This document shows positions 43,098 through 55,191 of a DNA stretch of 64,000 nucleotides, one piece after another; the stretch's first letter is position 1, and each line of letters begins with the position of its first letter. The translations under genes were made by a program, and so were the position numbers. This DNA is from Saussurea involucrata (Eukaryota > Streptophyta > Magnoliopsida > Asterales > Asteraceae), in contig CM066326.1 in NCBI GenBank assembly GCA_033807775.1, forward strand, positions 94,652,873 to 94,716,872. The letters are read 5' to 3'. The notes under the pieces are model-generated. The model saw nothing but the letters and a program-made list of their open reading frames with translations, had not been told where the DNA came from and did no database searches.

Positions 43098-45427
43098 TCA
43101 ATCCATTCTGATTTCTCCATCTCCGGCCAACATTTCTACAAAATTAAGAAGTGTAAAACAAAAAAGTTATATTAGTATCTCATGAATAAACACATGTAAC
43201 GTAAAATTTAATATATATACATTTACTTACCAGCTTCCAACGCTTCAACTTCTTCATTTGCACCATCAACATCAATCGTTGTTGTTTTTCGGATCCAGTT
43301 TTGGGTACAAATTAATGCTTGTACCGCTTTAGGAGTCAAACGAGTCCTATATGAGTCAATAATACGACCACCGGTAGAAAATGCCGACTCCGATGCAACC
43401 GTTGATATGGGAATAGCAAATACGTCCTCAGCAATGGTGGAAAGAACCTTAAACCTACTTGCATTCTTTTTCCACCAATTCAAGACATCAAAATCATGCT
43501 GTAAAGAAGTATACAAAACAAAGTTAAAACAAAAAGTGCACCAATATTTAAAACATATTAGAAAAGAAACGAAAATAAATATGCAAACCTGATCTGTATT
43601 TTCACATGCTTCGGTGAAATATTTGTCAACTTCAGTTTTGTTTTCTGAGGAATCAACGGCCTTTAGCTTTTTCTTGCGAAGTTGATCAAATAAAGCATAG
43701 TCATCCATATCATCATCAACATCTCTACCATCATCTTCAACAACACTAGAAGTCGTATACGTGCCATCACCCGAATCCAATTGACAATACTCTTTGTACA
43801 TTGAATCTAAAGTCATTCTAACAGATTTACAATAACTTATAGCCTCATCTTTGTCACCACACATCAAATCAAAGCACCCATTCAAGAAAGGTTCTTTGTA
43901 CCGAGGATCAAGCAAGATAGCTACAAGTAAAAATGGGTTCAAATCTTCCATTTTTCCCCAATACTTGTCATACTTTTTCTTCATTGAAATAGCCATTTCC
44001 CTCAACTTACTATCAACTCTACTCCCGCACCAAAACTCCAAACGACTATGAATAAAAGAAACCCGGTCTAAAAATTGATTAGATGTGACAAACTTAGACC
44101 CGGAGAATCTTAAAGTGCAATCATAAAAGATTTTCAAAAACTTCACAAACAACCTAGCAATCTCCCAATCATTTTCGTTCGGACATTTTTTCACTTCACC
44201 CGTGCAAAACTCTTTCACATAACCTACGTCATGAAACTCCATCCTCTCAAATGCCTTTTGATATTTTTCGGCAACATCCAACATCATATACGTTGAATTC
44301 CAACGAGTTGCAACATCTAAGCACACTGTTTTCTTACTTGTTATTTTTGCTTGCTCGGCACACTCTTTCAATTTTTGCAATCTAGTCGATGAACCTCTCA
44401 CATATCTCACCACATCTCTAATTTTGCCAATACTTGATTCATAATCACTTAACCCATCTTGCACAATCAAGTTAAGAATGTGGCAGGCACATCTTAAGTG
44501 AATGTGTTGACCTCCCAAAATTGCACCACCCCACTCATTAACAGTATTCATGACATATTTGACGGACACATTATTTGACGATGCATTGTCTACAGTAATT
44601 GTAAACACCCTTTCAAGTCCCCATTCTAGTAAACATTGCTCAATAGCCTTACCAAGTGTATCCCCCTTACTGTCCGGAACAACACAATAATTCAATATTT
44701 TTTTTTGCAAAACCCAAGAATCATCAACATAATGAGCAGTTAAACACATATAATTCAAATTTTGCAAAGACTTCCATGTATCGGTGGTAAGACTCACTCT
44801 TTGTTTTTTCTTCATAAACATTTCTCTTAAACTCCTTTTCTCTCTAAGATAAAGGTTCAAGACATCCCTTGTAACTGTAGTGCGATAAGGCATTACAAAC
44901 CTAGACTCTACTTCGTAAAACAATTCTCTAAACCCTTCCCCTTGTACAAAAGAAAATGGAAGCTCATCTTTCACGATCATCCTAGCAACAAATTCTCTAA
45001 GTCTTTCGGGATCGTACTTTTTCACGATTAAGTTAGCTCCCTCCCCTTTCAACTTTTCAAAAGACACCTTTGCTTGGTTCTTTTCACCTCTTCCCGGGAA
45101 CCTCTTACATTGGATATTTATGTGATTTAGTAAATTACTTGTACCATTCTTTTTACTACCGCAAGCATATTGACTACCGCAATAATTACACTTAGCTTTT
45201 TCGGCACCTTTAGTATCACATACCTTTGTAAAATGGTTCCAAACCATAGATGTAGCCTTAGTTGACCTTGGCTTTTGAGCTCCTTGGGTGTCCTCGGTAG
45301 GCACACTCGACAATGGTGTTGGACTTTCATCAACATTGGTGGTGGGTGTATTTTCTTCGTTAGGAATTCCGGGATCTTCCTCATCAACGAGAGATATGGG
45401 TTTTATGATATTTGCAGTGGAAGACAT
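43098..45427 (-). CDS. hAT transposase (BED finger, RNase H-like, hAT dimerisation)
   Basis: Minus strand; inferred exons 45427-43589, 43498-43231 and 43135-43098. The unspliced frame 45427-43223 is open for 734 codons because the first intron (43499-43588, GTTTGC...TTTACAG, 90 nt) is a multiple of three and stop-free. Its translation (Phe/Cys-rich) does not belong to the family. A second GTAAGT donor at 43230 pairs with TTTTGTAG at 43136 and adds a short tail. Domains: BED zinc finger (W63, C80, C83, H102, C107); catalytic-fold Asp at 215 (SLTTDTWKS) and 279 (TITVDNASSNN); and the C-terminal hAT dimerisation block (VLNWWKKNASRFKVLS, PISTVASESAFSTGGRIID). The length is normal for the plant Ac/Tag-like group. 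It acts in the nucleus on its own inverted repeats. It is probably functional in sequence, although expression is unknown. Confidence 0.92.
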
Positions 45428-45859
45428 CTGTTAATAAACAAAAGACATGTTCCTCATCATCTTTTAGTGAAATTGAATATTTGCCATATATAATAAAACA
45501 CATTTGCATTAAATGTGTGATTCTGTAATGGGAAAACTTAATACTTAATACTTAGAACAAAACTTATTGAAAGTAGTTCTTAACTTCTTATTAGTGCAAC
45601 GATCCCAAATAAAACCACCTCATCATCTCCCAAATAAGGAAGTTTGTGTCAAAATGCAATAAACAAATTACCAAACCAACCACTTGACTGAATAAGTTTG
45701 TTAAGAATTCAAATGTCCATTACAAGTCTTTCAACACTAAGCCTGTTATGAACCTTAAAAAGAGAAGATAACAAGCATTAACTATGGCACAAATAAAATG
45801 AGATGAATACAAAAACAAGAGGCAGTATTCCGATGAACATAAGGATAGCTGATAACATC

Positions 45860-45975
45860 CAATAGAACATTTAACATTATGTTTCTGTGTCTAAAGAGAC
45901 CAATTAACAAACTGCAAACCAACATTATGTTTCTGTGTCTAAAGAGACCAATTAACAAACTGCAAACCAACAAAC
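45860..45975. repeat. Tandem 47-bp duplication in hAT 5' region
   Basis: ACATTATGTTTCTGTGTCTA and the following bases occur twice head to tail upstream of the transposase start. The stretch 45428-46500 is otherwise a leader/promoter with GTCGTCGGAG repeats at 46200-46310 and no gene. Confidence 0.8.
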
Positions 45976-47139
45976 TGCAAAGCAATTCTACAACCATAGT
46001 AATCCCCAACATTCAAAAATCTCAGCAATCAGCAGCTCAACTAATAGAAAACTAACACCCTGCAGTTCTAAGTTTATGCCATCAGATAAAAATGCAATAA
46101 ATCAATCGACCAGAGCACCCCTCAAATCACACGATAGAAATGCAAACTCAGAAATCATACCGAGTTTGAAGAAGAATCCGTTTTAAAGTTGTTAATCGGG
46201 AGGCTCGGAGCTGCGTCGTCGGAGGCTGCGTCGTCGGAGCTGCGTCGTCGGAGGCTCGGAGCTGCAAAGATGAGCCGTGAGTGAGCCTTCGTCGGAGCTG
46301 CGTCGTCGTCCTCGTGGATTCGTGGGTGCAACAAAGATGAGTCGTGAGTGAGATTAGGGATTTAGGGTTTCACAAGTGTGAGTCGTGTGAGAAGTGAGAG
46401 AAGAGGGAAAATGGAAAATTAAATAAGAGTGAGCCGTGAGTTTACTGAAAAATTTCAGATTTATTAAAAAAAATATTAAACCCTAAAATATAATTGGTAT
46501 CGGTTCGGTTCTCATGTATCGGTTCGGTTCTCAAGGTTCGGTTCGGTTCTTAGTCGGTTCGGTTCGGTTCTGGACTGCCATCCAACAACCGAACCGATCC
46601 AATTGGATGTCAAATTTTTCGATCCGATCCGATCCAATTGCAATTGGATATCCAATCAAGGTCGGTCGGTTCTAATTGAATCGGTCGGTTTTAATTGGAT
46701 CGGTTGGTTTTCTGCACACCCCTAATTTTTGGATATAAATCCGCCCCTCATAAATTGACACCCTGAAGTCACCCTAAGGTGACAACGAGTCAGTCTCATG
46801 CTGCCTTGCAGGGTCACACCTCCCTTGGCATAAACGGGGACACCCCCCCCCCGGCACGAGCTGGCGGGCCACTTCCCGACTTAGTCAATTTACATCAAAA
46901 TCAACGTATGCATACATTCCACATAAATTTTCAAACATCAATTCATGCAATTAAAGCATAAGCATAAAGCATGGAATTTCTCATCATATATCCGCTTTAG
47001 AAAAACATATTAAAAACCACACGTTTTAGTTTAGAAAACTCACCTGATACGTTTGCTTGCTTTTCCCTACTCTGCTCTTTACTTCCAAATTGTCCACCTG
47101 AACGAGGGGGCAGATTTATAAGTTGACAAGGACTATCCG

Positions 47140-47430
47140 GACACTTCTCACCTGACACACAGCTTTTCTGGACAGACTACCGGGTAAACCACACTTTCCG
47201 GACATCACTACTTTTCCGGACAACCACGCTTTTCCGGATGACTCCTATCCGGACACATTGAGATTACCGGACAACTTCTATTTTCCGGACGATTTACCTA
47301 TCCGGATGGCATACTTATCCGGACGACTAAACTTATCCGGACAACACAATACCCCGGACACCTTCCACAACCCGACCAAGAAGTTACCCGGACACTCACC
47401 CGGACACCTTCACACTTGAAGGTTTCCGGA
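47140..47430. repeat. CCGGACA repeat array in left LTR of D
   Basis: More than a dozen (T)CCGGACA or CCGGAT words at irregular 10-25-bp spacing. It matches 53156-53460 and resembles 21181-21400 of element C. Confidence 0.85.
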
Positions 47431-47960
47431 CGAACGCTGGACGAGTTTAATGGTCTGAAATCTTGCTGAACACTTCGAAAACAGTGGGATAATGCAACAA
47501 ATCACTTACTTAAACATCTTTAAACAATTCCCATAAACTTTACTGAGTAAACTCGATTTAAGGGTGTTTAAATCTCCTTTAAGGGTCTTATAATGATTTT
47601 ATCAAGAAAACCCTCAAACTCGAAAATCACTAGATGAATCTTAAATGAAGTCATGGATTAAGAATTACCTGATAGATCACTTGCAAGAAACGAAATCCAA
47701 TCTTATTCCTTCTTCTGATTCAAGACTTGATGATTCCTCTCTTCAACTTCACAAAAAAACCCTCAAAACTCTAATACTCCTTTCTCTCAACAAAACTCAG
47801 CCGACACACACCATAAAAAATCAGGAAAATTCCATGTTGTCTAGGGTTTTGTGCCTTTTATACCCCAACTCTTATTTACCAACTAGCCCCTCAACTTCTG
47901 CTTTTATTAAAAACTCCACACCGAACGCAAAACGTTTCGAAAAAGGTCTGGGTCGTTACA

Positions 47961-47979
47961 ACACTCCCCCCTCAAAAGA
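47961..47979 (-). other. Polypurine tract of element D
   Basis: The minus strand reads TTTTGAGGGGGGAGTGT immediately before the 3' LTR. Confidence 0.8.
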
Positions 47980-49482
47980 ATTTCGTCCCCGGAATTCCGT
48001 TTTCGAAAGGTGTGGGTATCTGGACATCATATCTGATTCTACTTCCCACGTCGTCTCTCGTCCCTTATGATATCTCCACTGAACCTTTACTAGTCAAACT
48101 TCTATGCTTCTCGCTTTGCAAACCTTACTGCTCACGACTTCAATCGGTTCTCCTACGTAAGTTAACCTCTCATCTATACTGATGTCCCCTCAAAGGAACA
48201 GCCACGACGATCTCTGACAAACACTTCTTTAATTCTTCTGACCAGTCTAACTTGTATGTTACTACTCTAACTCGCTCCTTAATGACAAGATCAACTTCTT
48301 ATCGCCTGCATCTCTTGCATGGTCGCCATCATCTCACTTCTCCCATCGGCTCTCCATAAAGAGACGTGCATCACCCTATGAATTTCTTCTCAAATTCACA
48401 TCGAGTACTTCAAGATCGCGCACTATTTATTCAACTTTCATGCTTCGACGAATCCGCAGACTTAGTCCCCCTTTCCTCTCTCTCAAACTTCAAGGCTCAA
48501 AGCCTTATGTTTTTCAATCCAACCACTCAGTTCTACTCGGTTGCCTCAGACCGTTCAGATGGGAAACATAACCGCACCCCATACTTTGAAACCGCCCTCG
48601 GCGAGACACCACTTGCTATACCGTGCCATCTTGCACTACTTACTTGTACCCTCTTCGATCACTATACTCGCTTAAAACTACCTGATAAAATCAAGGCCAA
48701 CCACGCCTCCATTTGCTCGCCTCCGTCCACACATCGGGACTCACGGTTTTAGACACGTCTAAATAAGGTCTCTCATACGTTTATACTTCCTTAAGAGAAA
48801 GAACTTGGCGGGAATTCCCGCCGTAACAACGAGAATCTTCTACCAGGAAAACTCCCTCACTGACAACTTGGCACAAGGCCAACCTTGTATATTCCGACAA
48901 GCTCACTCCCAGGAGTCCCCTCCTCGGTATACCTGAATTCCTAGGTTACATTTTCCAACTGACATTCGTCTTTACAAATCATACTCCTTTCCCGAATCAC
49001 ATCGGCTACAACTCGACAACTAATTCGTATGTTCTCACCACTTCATCATTTCACAATTCACGTGTCTAATAGTAGGAAACCTCTATAATTCCTTATTGGA
49101 GTACTCACCTATCCGAATTGCACTTATCCTGAAGGCTCGTAAATTTCTCGCTGCTTGCCATAAGCGTCCAGTCATATAACATAACTTCGGTTACTCCCAC
49201 TCAACTAGGAGGGGTAACCACGATCACACCCTACTATTCTCAATAGCTTACACTGAACGATCAGATCGTTCGAACGTTTCTCACCAAGTCACTAACTTAA
49301 CTCACTCAGTTGTCTTATCCACTTCTTTCCTGCACAAAATCATACACAATTTCCTTCCTCAATACTCCTTCCCAAAAGTTCGCACACTTATCAAGGACAA
49401 TCTACACAACAATGCGCCTAACGGCATTACTGTCAAGTTTACTACTTCCGATTTACTTACTTATTCCAACATACTGTCTTCA

Positions 49483-49505
49483 CCCCCCCCCCCCCCCCCC
49501 CCCCC
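49483..49505. repeat. Poly-C tract
   Basis: 23 consecutive C, a likely site of length error in replication or sequencing. Confidence 0.9.
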
Positions 49506-52187
49506 ACGTTCGCGTGAAGCACTTCCCACCAACATTACTCGCCCCTCTCTACCGACAATTCTCAAGCTGCAAATGCTGTCTCATTACTATACATAACCAA
49601 ATGGTTGCACTAAAATTCTAACTTAAGGCTTTCGACTAAAACACCTCGAACTGACACCAGAGTTCGACGTCACTAGACATTCCTTAAACTCCAACTTTTA
49701 TTTTTTTAGACAATTCGTTCACACATAAGCAACAACTCACATTCTTTAAGGATTTGACATCTATTCCACCACATTTTGATTAATATGCCCATCATCTTCA
49801 TTAAACTTCCAATGATCCCAAAATATGCTTACTTAGCGACTCTTACGACTAAAACACTTGGTTTCTCCTTTGGGTAACTACCCACCACCACTCCGTGATG
49901 CTATCCCGAACATAATCATATCACCACGTCAACTTACACCCTACGTGCTCTAACAACCTAGTTAACACTCGAACACCTCATCCGAAACCCCCAAAGGCTT
50001 ATATCTGATGCTTCCTCTTTCTCTAACATCACATCTCTACGACACTAGCTGGCACATTAACTTGGCAATTATTTCCACTACATAACTGTACATTCCTCTC
50101 TCATAACATCACACTGCAGACCAAATCTCTCATGGCCATTCATACACAACCCAACTTATCTTCAAGACCTCACGCATAATTAACCGAGTCTATCTCACTA
50201 CATTGTCCCTCCCCAGCTCTAGTTGAACCATAACACCCGAGTTTCTGATTAATTCTAACATACTCGTTTCTTGCTAGCTCTTTGCAATACCAAACCATTC
50301 CTCATAGATCGACATAATCTATACCCTCACTTCGTTTGTGCTAAATACTTAATTCTTTACGAATCATCCATCTCGTAAGTAAAACGCTTATCTGAAACAG
50401 CAACCTTTCACTATCTTAACACCCCTACAAAGTGGTCCTTCAACTTCAACCTTCTGATTCTAATCTTCGGTTTCATACAACTTACACAACTGCCGACTTT
50501 AACGTCAATAGTTGACCTGTTGATACTTCCTTGGCCTATTCTTCAACAAGAGTCCCTTACTGAACCTAATCCTTCCAACATATCATAATCAAATTCACAT
50601 CACGCGTCCTCATTTCAAACTCACTCGTAAAACGTCAACATTACAAGATCACTTTAAAACTCTTATTCGGCATCGAGGATATTTCATTCCTACTCCTCCA
50701 CACTACTCATAACGAGTTGCTAATACCAATACCTTGATGACTTCTAGTCCTTCCCCTGAACGCAACCGACCCTCGGCAACTGTATTTCCAGTCACCGCAC
50801 GAGGGTACAAACCCTCATGCAACCGACATTAACGTCCACTTCCGACTCTTCCACTGCTCCCCCTCTCCTCTAGAACGTAATTACCAAAGCTACAAACATT
50901 CTCCCCTGATTTGTCCAACACCTCCCCACTCTAGGAGTTCTTCCTTAGCTTAAAATGTAATACTCTACGACATATTGAGTTCATAGCCTTCATGCCTGAC
51001 AACGCGATAAATGAATCATTTCACACTTTTGATCATTTTAAATAAACAACACTTGAAAACAACTTGGGTACACACGACCCCAACATTCTCATAACTCCAA
51101 TGCCCTGCACAACGATCTTGAGGGTCGTTTGCATGCAATCTTTCCGTAAAACTTAATCTTACTCAACCAAAAATATGTTGTTACGACAGAAATAAATATT
51201 GGATGAAAATCTTCCCATACGACAAAATTTTGAAAGAAATTTACCGACACGAAGTAAACTAGTCGGTCCTTATACTCATTTATATAACTTCGACATGTCA
51301 ATACTCATTTTGGTTATAAAAGTTGTGCATTCAAACATTTTCTTGGCTTATCATGAAAAGAGTGGAATATTTTGCAAATCGTAAACCTCAAGACTTCATT
51401 GTACGATGTAAATGGATTTGTATTTTTCTTTAAACATACGCTTGCACACGCCGACTCATATCCGATCAAATTTGATATTTACACGATTATACTTTTCTTA
51501 TGAAAAATCTCATGTACACATATACGAACTCAACGCATGAAACTCTACTTGCATTTGAAGGCTACTCACTCAAACAAGGTAAATCGCTTTACTCACACAA
51601 CTTATCATTGACACTCTACTTCCGACCAGTGGTCGCCCTCTCGGCCTTGCAACGATTTGCCATACATACATTCAACGGTCCACTTACTCAACCATTTCAT
51701 ACTATTTTGTTTTGATCAACTTTTTCACTTTCCACTTTTACATGGTTTCATTTCACTATAGGTATCTTATTTCATTTATCCTGCTAATGGAAAGCTCGAC
51801 CAAGAACCCAGGGCTCCATTGATACCTTCAAGGTTTTGACACTGTCTTTCCTTACCATCCTGACTGATCTATCCCATGATTTCTAGAATTGAGACTCTCC
51901 CGAAACAGGAGTCTTACTCAACTCAACCATTCCTCCTCTCCGAATCCACGAAGAGCTACCTCTAGACGACTCGTAATGCTCTATACAACATTTCTTCTCT
52001 ACGATGTATCCGTACATCACATCACCATGACTTCTCATGAAACTTCCCCAACAAGGGGTCTCAGTCTACCCCTCAGGGATCTTGCTGACATTCTAAAGTA
52101 CTGGAACACGACATAAACACTAGCTTCTGACTACCACTTCAGAATAATAAGGCAGGTTAAGCACATACATGTACCTGTAAGTTCACA

Positions 52188-52208
52188 ATTACACTGGCCA
52201 GGTGGAAT
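52188..52208 (-). other. Leader stem-loop of element D
   Basis: Minus strand: ATTCCAC, loop CTGGCCA, GTGTAAT; a 7-bp stem with one mismatch, 153 nt after the primer site. It is followed by the same 18-nt block as in C (GAACTTACAGGTACATGT). Confidence 0.6.
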
Positions 52209-52360
52209 CTCAAACTTACCTTACATGACAGTCCTCAGTACCCTATTAGTCCTATCTCTATAATAGTGTCCTCCTAACGCATTTCCTGATTCTCAGTTGT
52301 GATTTCTACTCCCAAGTTTAAGTTTAGGCCCGTCCGGTCACCTAAATCCCTTAAACTATG

Positions 52361-52372
52361 GCTCTGATACCA
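52361..52372 (-). other. Primer binding site of element D (iMet tRNA)
   Basis: Minus strand TGGTATCAGAGC, two bases inside the LTR that starts at 52375. Confidence 0.92.
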
Positions 52373-52374
52373 AC

Positions 52375-53984
52375 TATAACAACCCAACATTTTTAAACAT
52401 TTCATTTCTCATAATAAAACACGCAAGGTCATAAAACATAGAGTATCCCAGAATCGGGACCCAAAATTTCCTTACATTAAAACAAAAGTGGTTGGCGGAA
52501 ACAACCTACACAACTGAGAAATAAACTAAATTGTACTATAGTGTCGCTATACTAACAAACTGCCTCGCTAGCTCCTTGCTCACTTGCTAGAGCCTTTCAT
52601 CACATGCTTTCCTGAAAAGGTTTTAGTTTGAAAATGCGAGGGTTAGACCATAAGGTCTAGTGAGTCCCTCCTAACAGTTATCAAAGCATTTAAACAATTT
52701 ATCATTTTCAGCATAAAACATTCATAAAACTGTTCAGATAAGATCATTTTCGGATATAAATCCGCCCCTCATAAATTGACACCCTGAAGTCACCCTAAGG
52801 TGACAACGAGTCAGTCTCATGCTGCCTTGCAGGGTCACACCTCCCTTGGCATAAACGGGGACACCCCCCCCCCCCCCGGCACGAGTTGGCGGGCCACTTC
52901 CCGACTTAGTCAATTTACATCAAAATCAACGTATGCATACATTCCACATAAATTTTCAAACATCAATTCATGCAATTAAAGCATAAGCATAAAGCATGGC
53001 ATTTCTCATCATATATCCGCTTTAGAAAAACATATTAAAAACCACACGTTTTAGTTTAGAAAACTCACCTGATACGTTTGTTTGCTTTTCCCTACTCTGC
53101 TCTTTACTTCCAAATTGTCCACCTGAACGAGGGGGCAGATTTATAAGTTGACTAGGACTATCCGGACACTTCTCACCTGACACACAACTTTTCCGGACAG
53201 ACTACCGGGTAAACCACACTTTCCGGACATCACTACTTTTCCGGACAACCACGCTTTTCCGGATGACTCCTATCCGGACACATTGAGATTACCGGACAAC
53301 TTCTATTTTCCGGACGATTTACCTATCCGGATGGCATACTTATCCGGACGACTAAACTTATCCGGACAACACAATACCCGGACACCTTCCACAACCCGAC
53401 CAAGAAGTTACCCGGACACTCACCCTGACACCTTCACACTTGAAGGTTTCCGGACGAACGCTGGACGAGTTTAATGGTCTAAAATCTTGCTGAACACTTC
53501 GAAAACAGTGGGATAATGCAACAAATCACTTACTTAAACATCTTTAAACAATTCCCATAAACTTTACTGAGTAAACTCGATTTAAGGGTGTTTAAATCTC
53601 CTTTAAGGGTCTTATAATGACTTTATCAAGAAAACCCTCAAACTCGAAAATCACTAGATGAATCTTAAATGAAGTCATGGATTAAGGATTACCTGATAGA
53701 TCACTTGCAAGAAACGAAATCCAATCTTATTCCTTCTTCTGATTCAAGACTTGATGATTCCTCTCTTCAACTTCACAAAAAAACCCTCAAAACTCTAATA
53801 CTCCTTTCTCTCAACAAAACTCAGCCGACACACACCATAAAAATTCAGGAAATTCCATGTTGTCTAGGGTTTTGTGCCTTTTATACCCCAACTCTTATTT
53901 ACCAACTAGCCCCTCAACTTCTGCTTTTATTAAAAACTCCACACCGAACGCAAAACGTTTCGAAAAAAGGTCTGGGTCGTTACA
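52375..53984 (-). repeat. Element D right (5') LTR, 1610 bp
   Basis: Promoter-bearing LTR of the minus-strand element. It contains the CCGGACA array (53156-53460), a pyrimidine-rich leader and a TATA box at 53877-53885. Frames such as 53669-54019 recur in the left LTR and are not genes. Confidence 0.93.
53877..53885 (-). promoter_or_regulatory. TATA box in LTR of D
   Basis: Minus strand TATAAAAGG followed by CACAAAACCCTAG, about 100 bp from the outer LTR edge. It is also present in the left LTR. Element C has the homologous downstream words but no TATA box. Confidence 0.65.
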
Positions 53985-53989
53985 GTCGC

Positions 53990-54972
53990 ATTTATGCTGA
54001 AGGCACTAAGGTATCTTAAAGTGTCGCATTTATGCTTAAGGCACTACGGTATTCCAGGGTGTCGCATTTATGCTAAAGACACTAAGGACCTCGACTCCTT
54101 GATTAGAACTATTAGTGCTACGGGTCTCCCCCGTCAATGACCAACCTATTTGGGACCTTATGTTGTCCCTGTTTTATTATTATTGTTGGTCTTTTACTTT
54201 GACTGGTTTTGGATGATTTCAATATTGAATTTCCCACATGTATGTTGGGGTTTAAATAAAGCATGTCACTTCTGTATTTACGGTATTTGGAACTCCTTTA
54301 CATTTTACGGTTGTGTGAGTATTGCTTCGTATTATGTTTTCATTGGAGGGTTATAATTAAACGGATGGTTTTCCATGATTTATGGGTTGAGTAATTTGTT
54401 GTCAATCGTATTTGAAAGTTTTGCCTATTAAAGGTTTATTCACGTATTGAATGAGTTTTGGATTGTATTCATTTTTGGGAAAACGCTTTATACCTTTTGG
54501 GGAATATAACTCATGGATTTTGGGGTGTGTTGAAAATGAGTCATTTATATCCTTTGTAAACTCCTTTGGAAATCAAAACCTGTATTACAAACTTTCTTTC
54601 AAAGAATTGTTTAATTCATGCTATAAACTCTTGAACTCACTAGGCATTAGACTAACCCTTTTTATTTGTCGGCATGTGCAACAGGTCTCAGGTTGGGAGT
54701 AGTTCTAGTGACACATGTGAAAGATTGTGTGCTAGAAGTGTGCTCGATAGGTGGATTGTCGTAGTGATATTTTCCGCATTAACCCTTGGGAATAGCACTT
54801 GTGTTCGGGTTTAGTGACATCCGAAGTGAGTTTAGTCTTGGTTATAAGACTTGTTTCACTATATTTTGTTTGGAGACAATTATAGTTTGTATGTTGAGGT
54901 ATTTCGCCTATTGTTTCGGATGTAATTATAAAAAAAAAATTAGTTGCTATTTCCCAATTCGGGGGTGTTACA
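53990..54972 (+). repeat. Element E left LTR, part after D, with tandem repeats
   Basis: Continues the 38-bp repeat array (53990-54087) and ends CGGGGGTGTTACA directly before the primer site. Frames 54150-54356, 54451-54702 and 54786-55013 show no family features. Confidence 0.9.
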
Positions 54973-54975
54973 AGT

Positions 54976-54987
54976 TGGTATCAGAGC
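54976..54987 (+). other. Primer binding site of element E (iMet tRNA)
   Basis: TGGTATCAGAGC on the plus strand, three bases after the LTR end at 54972. This shows that E is oriented opposite to A-D. Confidence 0.93.
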
Positions 54988-55172
54988 ATAAGTTTGAGAG
55001 TTTTAGGTGTTGATTTTGGATACCTAGACTCAAACTAGTGTTTGTTTAAGTAAATGAGAGTGAAATTCACCACTAAGCACTTTAAGATAGGATGTTTTGA
55101 AGTTGATGGAACTGTTAGAAACGAGAATCACGTCGAGAGTAGCAAGGATAATCATGTACGGTGCGTTCATAG

Positions 55173-55191
55173 TGACACCTGGCCAGTGTCA
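55173..55191 (+). other. Leader stem-loop of element E
   Basis: Stem TGACAC, loop CTGGCCA, stem GTGTCA: a perfect 6-bp stem with the same palindromic loop as C and D but with different paired bases. It lies about 186 nt after the primer site and is followed by GAACCTATTAGTACATGT, the counterpart of the 18-nt block of C and D. Confidence 0.65.

Larger units (their letters stand above)
42562..46724 (-). mobile_element. Potentially autonomous hAT transposon, 4163 bp
   Basis: Ends TAGGGGTGTTCA ... TGCACACCCCTA with the exact 8-bp duplication ATTTTTGG (42554-42561, 46725-46732). Subterminal regions contain many CCATTGGAT/GGATCGG and GGTTCGGTTC words (42575-42905, 46495-46715). It carries one transposase gene with two inferred introns and no disabling lesion that I can see. 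It sits in the left LTR of element D and is therefore younger than D. Confidence 0.93.
42183..47960 (-). repeat. Element D left (3') LTR, interrupted by hAT
   Basis: 42183-42561 and 46733-47960 align with 52375-53984. It contains a CCGGACA array (about 47140-47430), a TATA box on the minus strand near 47855-47863, and pyrimidine tracts. Confidence 0.92.
47980..52360 (-). mobile_element. Element D internal region, no coding capacity
   Basis: 4.4 kb without gag, pol or any recognisable domain. Short plus-strand frames (for example 48366-48752, 49310-49621, 51889-52116) have no family and no minus-strand counterpart. The plus strand is markedly G-poor. It contains a 23-bp poly-C run at 49483-49505. 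It aligns with element C over its right part. Confidence 0.8.
42183..53984 (-). mobile_element. Element D: non-autonomous LTR retrotransposon inserted in LTR of E
   Basis: Flanked by the duplication GTCGC (42178-42182, 53985-53989). LTRs: left 42183-47960 (interrupted by a hAT at 42562-46724; about 1607 bp without it), right 52375-53984 (1610 bp). The LTR ends are unusual: plus-strand TATAACAACCC ... GTCGTTACA, so the CA terminus at the primer-site side has become TA. An iMet primer site (52361-52372) and purine tract (47961) give the minus orientation. The internal 4.4 kb has no gag or pol and is homologous to element C. The LTRs are nearly identical; one visible difference is a poly-C run of 10 versus 14. 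Confidence 0.92.

Noticed and set aside
47645..48070. Plus-strand frame of 141 residues as a gene
   Set aside because: It is inside the left LTR of element D, and a shifted version recurs in the right LTR (53669-54019). It has no family features and crosses the purine tract.
48366..52116. Coding function for the internal region of element D
   Set aside because: No frame exceeds about 130 residues, none shows a known domain, and none is conserved as a frame in element C.
42064..54087. 38-bp direct repeats (and the 48-bp repeats at 61551) as a CRISPR array
   Set aside because: The units abut with no unique spacers, the DNA is a plant nuclear region with introns and LTR elements, and there are no cas genes. 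They are LTR/intron minisatellites.
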